The notes beneath the pieces are model-generated. The model was not told the origin of the DNA, made no database searches, and saw only the letters and a program-made list of their open reading frames with translations. DNA of 64,000 bases from positions 1,364,001-1,428,000 of the forward strand of contig CBDICN010000002.1 of the NCBI GenBank assembly GCA_965277355.1. The letters run 5' to 3'. Below, piece by piece: positions 58,873 through 64,000 of the stretch (the stretch's first letter is position 1; the number at the start of each line of letters is the position of its first letter). The DNA comes from RH-AL1 sp965277355 (GTDB lineage: Bacteria > Pseudomonadota > Alphaproteobacteria > Rhizobiales > Beijerinckiaceae). A program made the position numbers and the translations under genes.

Positions 58873-60491
58873 GCTACGAGGCCCCGACGCCGACCGTCGC
58901 GCCGATCGTGCCTGAGAACGCGCCGTTCTCCGGTGAGCAACGCGACTGGCTGAACGGTTTCTTCGCCGGCTTTCTGTCGCAGCTGGATAACGAGCTGCAG
59001 CCGATCAGCCTTGAGGAGGCTTTCGGCGGTCAAGGCGGCGCGCCCGCGGAAGAGGATGACGAGGCCCCGTGGCACGACCCGGCGATGCCAATCGACGAGC
59101 GCATGGCGCTCGCCGAGGGCAAGCCGATCCAGCGTCGCCTGATGGCCGCGATGGCGCAGCAGGACTGCGGTCAGTGCGGCTACGATTGCCACAACTATTC
59201 GAAGGCGATCGCCGACGGTGCCGAGCCGAAGCTCAACCTCTGCGTTCCCGGCGGCAAGGAGACGGCGCGCAAGGTGAAGGAGCTCGCTGCCAATCTCGGC
59301 GGCGCTCCGACGGGGCAGGGCGGCGCCAAGGCGCCCGCTGAGCTGAAGGCCGAGACGGCGCCGGCCGAGGACGCCGCCGCGGGCTACTCGCGCGCGACAC
59401 CGGTCGACGTCGTGTACGTGGACCGCCGCCGCCTCAACAAAGCCGACTCCGAGAAGTCGACCTTCCACATCGAAATCGACCTCTCGGCGGCGGGCATCGA
59501 GTACAAGGTCGGCGACTCGTTCGGCCTGTTTCCCGAAAACGATCCGGAACTCGTCGACCTCGTCGTCGCGGCGATCGGTGCGCCGCGCGACTTCCCGATC
59601 GGCGACAAGGGCTTCGCCGACTATCTGCGCACCGAGGTGTCGCTCGGCATGGCGCCCGACGCCCTGTTCGAACTCGTTTCCTACATCACAGGCGGCGAAC
59701 GCCGGGCCAAGGCCAAGCTGCTCGCCAAGGGTGAGGATCCCGACGACGACGTTCATACGCTCGACGTGCTCGCCGTCCTCGAGAAGTTTGAAGGTCTGCG
59801 CCCGGATCCCGAGGCTTTCATCGAGGCGCTCGATCCGTTGCAGCCCCGGCTCTACTCGATCTCGTCCTCGCCTAATGCCACGCCGGGCCGTGTCACGCTC
59901 ACCGTCGACCACGTGCGCTATCTCATCAAGGAGCGCACGCGGCGCGGCGTCGCGTCCTCCTGGCTCGCCGAGCGGCTGCCGGAGGGCTCGAAGATCAAGG
60001 CCTACGTGCAGAAGGCCCACAATTTCGCCCTGCCCCAATCCACGGACACGCCGATCATCATGGTCGGGCCGGGCACGGGCGTCGCGCCGTTCCGCGCCTT
60101 CCTCCACGACCGCAAGGCGGCCGACGCGCGCGGCGGCGCGTGGCTGTTCTTCGGCCACCAGCGACGTGCGGCCGACTTCTTCTACGAGGAGGAGATGGAC
60201 GCCTTCATGGGCGACGGCACGTTGTCGAAGCTGTCGCTCGCCTGGTCACGCGACGGCGACAAGAAGACCTACGTGCAGGACAAGCTCCGCGAGGACGGCA
60301 AGGAAGTTTGGTCCTGGCTCGAGCGCGGCGCGCATTTCTACATCTGCGGCGATGCCAAGCGCATGGCGAGCGACGTCGAGAAGGCGCTCACCGAAATCGT
60401 CGCCAAGGAGAGCGGCCAAGACGAGGCGGCGGCGCGCAGCTTCGTCGCCAGCCTCAAGAAGAACGGGCGCTACCAGTCCGACGTGTATTGA
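58869..60491 (+). CDS. [4Fe-4S]/FAD/NADPH reductase, CysJ-like flavoprotein without flavodoxin domain
   Basis: A 540-residue electron-transfer protein that should bring NADPH electrons to NirA. Residues 20-37 (FSGEQRDWLNGFFAGFLS) match a motif also found at the NirA N-terminus. A [4Fe-4S] domain follows, with C100, C103, C107 and C125 (DCGQCGYDC, LCVPGG), in place of the FMN flavodoxin domain of CysJ. From about 190 the ferredoxin-NADP-reductase part has PRLYSISSSP (FAD), MVGPGTGVAPFRAFL and FYICGDAKRMASDVEKAL (NADPH). Such proteins are usually annotated sulfite reductase alpha. It is coupled to nirA by an ATGA overlap. Confidence 0.92.
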   Translation: MSYEAPTPTVAPIVPENAPFSGEQRDWLNGFFAGFLSQLDNELQPISLEEAFGGQGGAPAEEDDEAPWHDPAMPIDERMALAEGKPIQRRLMAAMAQQDCGQCGYDCHNYSKAIADGAEPKLNLCVPGGKETARKVKELAANLGGAPTGQGGAKAPAELKAETAPAEDAAAGYSRATPVDVVYVDRRRLNKADSEKSTFHIEIDLSAAGIEYKVGDSFGLFPENDPELVDLVVAAIGAPRDFPIGDKGFADYLRTEVSLGMAPDALFELVSYITGGERRAKAKLLAKGEDPDDDVHTLDVLAVLEKFEGLRPDPEAFIEALDPLQPRLYSISSSPNATPGRVTLTVDHVRYLIKERTRRGVASSWLAERLPEGSKIKAYVQKAHNFALPQSTDTPIIMVGPGTGVAPFRAFLHDRKAADARGGAWLFFGHQRRAADFFYEEEMDAFMGDGTLSKLSLAWSRDGDKKTYVQDKLREDGKEVWSWLERGAHFYICGDAKRMASDVEKALTEIVAKESGQDEAAARSFVASLKKNGRYQSDVY

Positions 60492-60502
60492 GAGTCTCCG
60501 CG

Positions 60503-63187
60503 GTGGCAAGCGCGGTCGACAAAGCCGTCAAGACGACGTGCCCATATTGCGGCGTGGGCTGTGGGGTGCTCGCGACGGCGGACGGCAAGGGCGGGGCCGC
60601 CATTGCCGGCGATCCGGACCATCCAGCCAACTTCGGGCGGCTCTGCTCCAAGGGGTCGGCGCTCGGGGAGACGCTCGGTCCCGAAACGCGCCTTCTCTAC
60701 CCGCTGATCAACGACGTCCGCGTCGGCTGGGACCAGGCGCTCGACCATGTCGCCGACGGTTTCAGGCGGGTGATGAATCGGCACGGGCGCGGCGCCGTCG
60801 CCTTCTACCTCTCCGGCCAACTTCTGACGGAGGATTATTACGTCCCCAACAAGCTGATGAAAGGGTACATCGGCACCGCCAACGTCGACACCAACTCGCG
60901 GCTCTGCATGTCGTCTTCCGTCGCCGGGCACAAGCGGGCGTTCGGCTCGGATACCGTGCCCGGCTGCTACGAGGATCTTGACGAGGCCGATCTGCTCGTG
61001 CTGGTCGGCTCGAATGCGGCGTGGTGCCATCCGGTTCTCTACCAGCGCATGATCAAGGCGCAGGAGACGCGAAACGCCTTACTGGTGACGATCGACGTGC
61101 GCAAGACGGCCACCGCCGAAAGCGCCGCCTTGCACCTCGGCGTCGCACCGGGACAGGATTCCGCTCTGTTTTCCGGCCTCCTCGTCTACCTCGCCGATAA
61201 CGGCTACCTCGACGAGGCCTACATCGCCGCCCATACCGAAAACTTCGACGCGGCGCTCGCCGGCGCCCGAACGATCGCGCCCAACGTCGCGGCGACGGCG
61301 CTGCGCACGCGGCTGCCGCCGGACGATATCGCCCGTTTCTTCAGCCTTTTCGCGACGACGGAGCGCGCGGTCACGCTCTACAGCCAGGGCGTGAACCAGT
61401 CCTCGCAGGGTACCGACAAGGTCAACGCGATCCTCAATTGCCACCTCGCCACCGGCCGGATCGGAAAGGTCGGCTCAGGACCCTTCTCGCTGACCGGCCA
61501 GCCGAACGCGATGGGCGGTCGCGAGGTCGGCGGCCTCGCCAACCAACTTGCCGCGCACATGGGCTTCTCGCCGGCCGAGGTCGACCGGGTCCGCCGCTTC
61601 TGGCAGGCGCCGGCCGTCGCGCAGAAGCCGGGTTTGCAGATCACCGACATCATCAAGGCGGTGGCCGCGGGGACGATCAAGGCGCTTTGGGTGATCGGGA
61701 CCAATCCGGCGGTCAGCCTGCCGCAGGCGGGCGACGCGCGCGACGCGTTCCGTAACCTCGAACTGTTCGTCGTCTCAGAGGTCGTCGCCTCCAACGACAC
61801 GCTGAACTGCGGCGCGCAAGTCCGGCTTCCGAGCCAGGGCTGGGGCGAGAAGGACGGCACCGTCACCAACTCGGAGCGCCGCATCACGCGCCAGCGTCCG
61901 TTCCTCAAGCCAGTGGGCGAGGCTAGGCCGGATTGGTGGGCGGCGAGCGAGGTCGCCAAGCGGCTGGGCTTCTCAGGCTTCGACTTCTCCGGTCCCGCGG
62001 ACATCTTTGCCGAACACGCCGCGCTGTCCGCCTTCGAGAACGACGGCAGTCGGGATTTCGACATCGGGCGTTTCGCCGCTCTCGACCAGATGGGCTACGC
62101 CGATCTCGCGCCGACGCAGTGGCCTGCTCGCGCGTCGATCCCGGCGCAGAGCCAGCGCCTGTTCGCCGACGGCGAGTTCTTCACACCCTCCGGCAAGGCA
62201 CAATTCATCGCCGTCGCGCCGCCGCAACTCGCCGAACAGCCTTCGACCTCGTTCCCACTTTTGCTGAACACCGGCCGCATCCGAGACCAATGGCATACGA
62301 TGACGCGCACCGGGCTTTCACCCCGCCTCGGTAGCCACATCCAAGAGCCGTTCGTCGCCGTGCATCCGGCCGACGCCGTTCGCTTCGGCCTCGTGGACGG
62401 CGGCCTCGCCCGGCTCATCAATCATCATGGAGCCGGCACCTTCCGCGTGGCCGTGACGCCGAACCAGGAGCGCGGCGCCGTCTTCACACCGATGCACTGG
62501 AACGACGAGACGGCAAGCGACGCGCGCGTCGGCTCGCTCGTCCACGCCATCGTCGACCCGATCTCCGGTCAGCCCGACTCGAAAGCGACGCCGGTTGCGA
62601 TCGAGCCGCTGGCGATGCGCTCCGGCGGCTTTCTGCTGTCGCGGCGCCGCTTCGCGCTGCCGCGCGACAGCTACTGGGCCTGGAGCGCGATCCGCGGCGG
62701 TTTCGCCGCACGTATCGACACGATGAGTGACGGCGCCGATCTGCTCGCTGCCCTAACCGTGGCTAGCGGCGAAGCAACGGACGTGCTACGCATGGAGGAC
62801 GCCTCGCGGGGCCTCCTGCGCGTCGCCTTGATCGCCGCCGACCGGCTCGCCGGCATTCTTTTCCTGGCGCCGATTGACAAGGCGCCGTCGTGGTCTGTGC
62901 TGGCGGACGTGTGGTCTGCCAAGACGATCGAGCCTTCGCAGCGCCGAACCATCCTTTCCGGCAAACTGATGGACGGCGCGGCCGACGAAGGCCCAAACGT
63001 CTGCGCCTGTTTCGGCGTGCCGCAAGGACGCATCGTGGGCGCGATCTGCACCGGCGCGGCGTCCGTCGAGGCGATCGGCATCACGATCAAGGCCGGTACG
63101 AATTGCGGCTCGTGCATCCCCGAACTGAAGCGGTTGCTGGCGGACAACTTGGGCGCCGCGGCGCGCGCCCAGCAGAGCGGATGCTAG
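60503..63187 (+). CDS. nasA: Assimilatory nitrate reductase catalytic subunit with C-terminal BFD-like [2Fe-2S] domain
   Basis: An 894-residue cytosolic molybdopterin enzyme that reduces nitrate to nitrite. The N-terminal [4Fe-4S] ligands are C13, C16, C20 and C48 (CPYCGVGC, LCSKG). Molybdopterin contacts include NSRLCMSSSVAGHKRAFGSD with the Mo-ligand Cys, QPNAMGGREVGGLANQLAAH and GRIRDQWHTMTRTG. The C-terminus has a BFD-like [2Fe-2S] domain with C834, C836, C868 and C871 (CACFG, TNCGSC). No signal peptide, as for NasA. GTG 60503 is chosen; a TTG at 60488 overlaps the preceding stop and would add five residues. Confidence 0.95.
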   Translation: MASAVDKAVKTTCPYCGVGCGVLATADGKGGAAIAGDPDHPANFGRLCSKGSALGETLGPETRLLYPLINDVRVGWDQALDHVADGFRRVMNRHGRGAVAFYLSGQLLTEDYYVPNKLMKGYIGTANVDTNSRLCMSSSVAGHKRAFGSDTVPGCYEDLDEADLLVLVGSNAAWCHPVLYQRMIKAQETRNALLVTIDVRKTATAESAALHLGVAPGQDSALFSGLLVYLADNGYLDEAYIAAHTENFDAALAGARTIAPNVAATALRTRLPPDDIARFFSLFATTERAVTLYSQGVNQSSQGTDKVNAILNCHLATGRIGKVGSGPFSLTGQPNAMGGREVGGLANQLAAHMGFSPAEVDRVRRFWQAPAVAQKPGLQITDIIKAVAAGTIKALWVIGTNPAVSLPQAGDARDAFRNLELFVVSEVVASNDTLNCGAQVRLPSQGWGEKDGTVTNSERRITRQRPFLKPVGEARPDWWAASEVAKRLGFSGFDFSGPADIFAEHAALSAFENDGSRDFDIGRFAALDQMGYADLAPTQWPARASIPAQSQRLFADGEFFTPSGKAQFIAVAPPQLAEQPSTSFPLLLNTGRIRDQWHTMTRTGLSPRLGSHIQEPFVAVHPADAVRFGLVDGGLARLINHHGAGTFRVAVTPNQERGAVFTPMHWNDETASDARVGSLVHAIVDPISGQPDSKATPVAIEPLAMRSGGFLLSRRRFALPRDSYWAWSAIRGGFAARIDTMSDGADLLAALTVASGEATDVLRMEDASRGLLRVALIAADRLAGILFLAPIDKAPSWSVLADVWSAKTIEPSQRRTILSGKLMDGAADEGPNVCACFGVPQGRIVGAICTGAASVEAIGITIKAGTNCGSCIPELKRLLADNLGAAARAQQSGC

Positions 63188-63411
63188 GTGCCCGTGCGCT
63201 TCTCGTCCGCGACCGGCTTGCCGGTGAGGCGCGCCCAGGTGTTCTGGATTTGGGTCGAGAAACCTCGCATGTCGTCGTTGACGACGTCCCAGTTGACCAT
63301 GCGCCGCGCCACCTGCTGATTCGGACCGGGGGCGGAATGCATCATGTCGATGACGTAGACACCGCCTATCGTCAGAACGATGCCGATAATCACCCCGAAT
63401 ATGAAGCGCAT
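63184..63411 (-). CDS. Small single-pass membrane protein, conserved in Hyphomicrobiales
   Basis: A 75-residue protein. One transmembrane helix (MRFIFGVIIGIVLTIGGVYV, residues 1-20) is followed by a hydrophilic part with RRMVNWDVVNDDMRGFSTQI and NTWARLTGKP. I recall similar short proteins with a VNWDVV motif as conserved hypotheticals in this order; the function is unknown. The Met at 63411 has GGGGGA upstream. Its last four bases overlap the end of nasA in convergent orientation. Confidence 0.8.
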   Translation of the reverse strand: MRFIFGVIIGIVLTIGGVYVIDMMHSAPGPNQQVARRMVNWDVVNDDMRGFSTQIQNTWARLTGKPVADEKRTGT

Positions 63412-63496
63412 CGCGACGTTTCCCCCAGCTGTATAGCCCAGGCAACGCTGACCAGCCTTGGCCGTTCCGGAAGGGTCTGATGCTGGTTCAAAGCCC

Positions 63497-64000
63497 ATGT
63501 CCCTGAAGATCGAAGACTACGCCCTGCTGGGTGATTGCCAGACCGCAGCTCTGGTCGGCCGTGACGGCTCGATCGACTGGCTCTGCTGGCCGCGCTTCGA
63601 CTCCGCTTCGCTGTTCGCACGTATTCTGGGGGACGAGGAGAACGGTCGCTGGCTGATCGCCGCGAGGGATCCCGCGGCGAAGGTCGAGCGATCTTATCGC
63701 GACAAGACGCTGATCCTCGAGACGCGTTACGTGACGGACGAGGGTGAGGCGGTCGTCATCGACTTCATGCCCACGGACACGCGGCCGGCCTGCCACCTGG
63801 CGCGCTGCGTGCGCGGCATCCGCGGCCGAGTCGAGTTCCACAGCGAGCTCGTCATCCGGCCGAACTACGGCGTCGCGATCCCCTGGATCCGGCGCGACGA
63901 GGGCGGCGACCTCCACGCGGTGGTCGGGCCTGATGCCGTCGTCGTCCGCTCCCGGGTCGATTTCGAACCCGATGGTCGGCGCCACTGCGCCAGCTTCTCG
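63497..64000 (+). CDS. Glycoside hydrolase family 15-like protein (glucoamylase/trehalase type), partial
   Basis: Only the first 168 codons are present; the frame is open to the end of the window. The N-terminus MSLKIEDYALLGDCQTAALV and GRDGSIDWLCWPRFDSASLF is the hallmark of bacterial GH15-like proteins annotated as glucoamylases or trehalases. The next residues form the beta-sandwich domain (RYVTDEGEAVVIDFMP). The catalytic barrel with its two Glu residues lies outside. No signal peptide, so a cytosolic role in trehalose or glucan breakdown is likely. Confidence 0.87.
   Translation, partial: MSLKIEDYALLGDCQTAALVGRDGSIDWLCWPRFDSASLFARILGDEENGRWLIAARDPAAKVERSYRDKTLILETRYVTDEGEAVVIDFMPTDTRPACHLARCVRGIRGRVEFHSELVIRPNYGVAIPWIRRDEGGDLHAVVGPDAVVVRSRVDFEPDGRRHCASFS

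Overview
The window is one contiguous, high-GC chromosomal segment. Its gene content points to an alphaproteobacterium of the Hyphomicrobiales (Rhizobiales), possibly a C1-using member of the Beijerinckiaceae/Methylobacteriaceae type. The supporting signs are a TIGR02300 (FYDLN acid) zinc-ribbon protein, an IalB-family protein, a class II EPSP synthase, a glnK-amtB pair behind a sigma-54 promoter, an exact CtrA box before ftsK, glutathione-dependent formaldehyde oxidation (frmA-fghA) and formate-THF ligase. The family-level placement is an inference. No plasmid or prophage core is visible. Most of the window is ordinary chromosome, with a few decayed genes.

Layout. 1-4.7 kb: the end of serA followed by gcvT-gcvH-gcvP (serine, glycine and C1 metabolism). 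5-7.4 kb: a polytopic membrane protein and an acyl-CoA dehydrogenase. 7.5-11.1 kb: a UdgX-type uracil-DNA protein, an internally duplicated membrane protein and a radical-SAM protein of the DNA-modification/repair type. 11.3-14.3 kb: two hypotheticals, slyX, a gutted xanthine-dehydrogenase-family pseudogene and a GNAT acetyltransferase. 14.4-18.8 kb: fetAB-like exporter, amine oxidase, fhs. 19-22.6 kb: a hypothetical, a metallophosphoesterase plus GT4 glycosyltransferase operon, a dipeptide epimerase. 22.6-26.3 kb: an LprI-like protein and the mlaEFD lipid transporter. 26.3-29 kb: a broken hepT next to an intact mntA, then fghA-frmA. 29.2-33.8 kb: arfB, a small secreted protein, proB, a DUF1223 protein, ftsY. 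33.8-38.8 kb: a chemoreceptor, an IS630 remnant, and a hybrid histidine kinase whose partner response regulator has lost its centre. 39-42.5 kb: lysC, glnK-amtB. 42.7-48.8 kb: ftsK, lolA, an ialB-like gene, two paralogous secreted proteins, TIGR02300. 49-55.4 kb: aroA-cmk, a KirBac channel with two exported proteins, a benzoylformate-decarboxylase-like enzyme, tRNA-Gly. 55.5-63.2 kb: a nitrate-assimilation operon. 63.2-64 kb: a small membrane protein and the start of a GH15-like gene.

How the genes fit together. Nitrogen: both glnK-amtB and the nitrate operon carry GG-N10-GC (sigma-54) elements, and a hairpin with a T-run sits inside the nitrate operon just before nirA. The operon encodes an FAD oxidoreductase, siroheme nitrite reductase, a [4Fe-4S]/FAD/NADPH reductase and a molybdopterin nitrate reductase with a C-terminal [2Fe-2S] domain; no nitrate transporter is present in the window. 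One-carbon: glycine cleavage, fhs and frmA-fghA together feed formaldehyde, formate and glycine carbon into the folate pool. Envelope: mlaEFD, lolA, a GT4/phosphoesterase pair and several exported proteins.

Most notable are the decayed genes that keep both ends but have lost the middle (response regulator at 38558-38782, xanthine dehydrogenase at 13178-13787), the intra-operonic attenuator-like hairpin before nirA, the common N-terminal motif in nirA and its flavoprotein partner, and the udgX/duplicated-membrane-protein/radical-SAM cluster. I did not find a clearly new multi-gene system; the strongest candidates for new biology are those listed.
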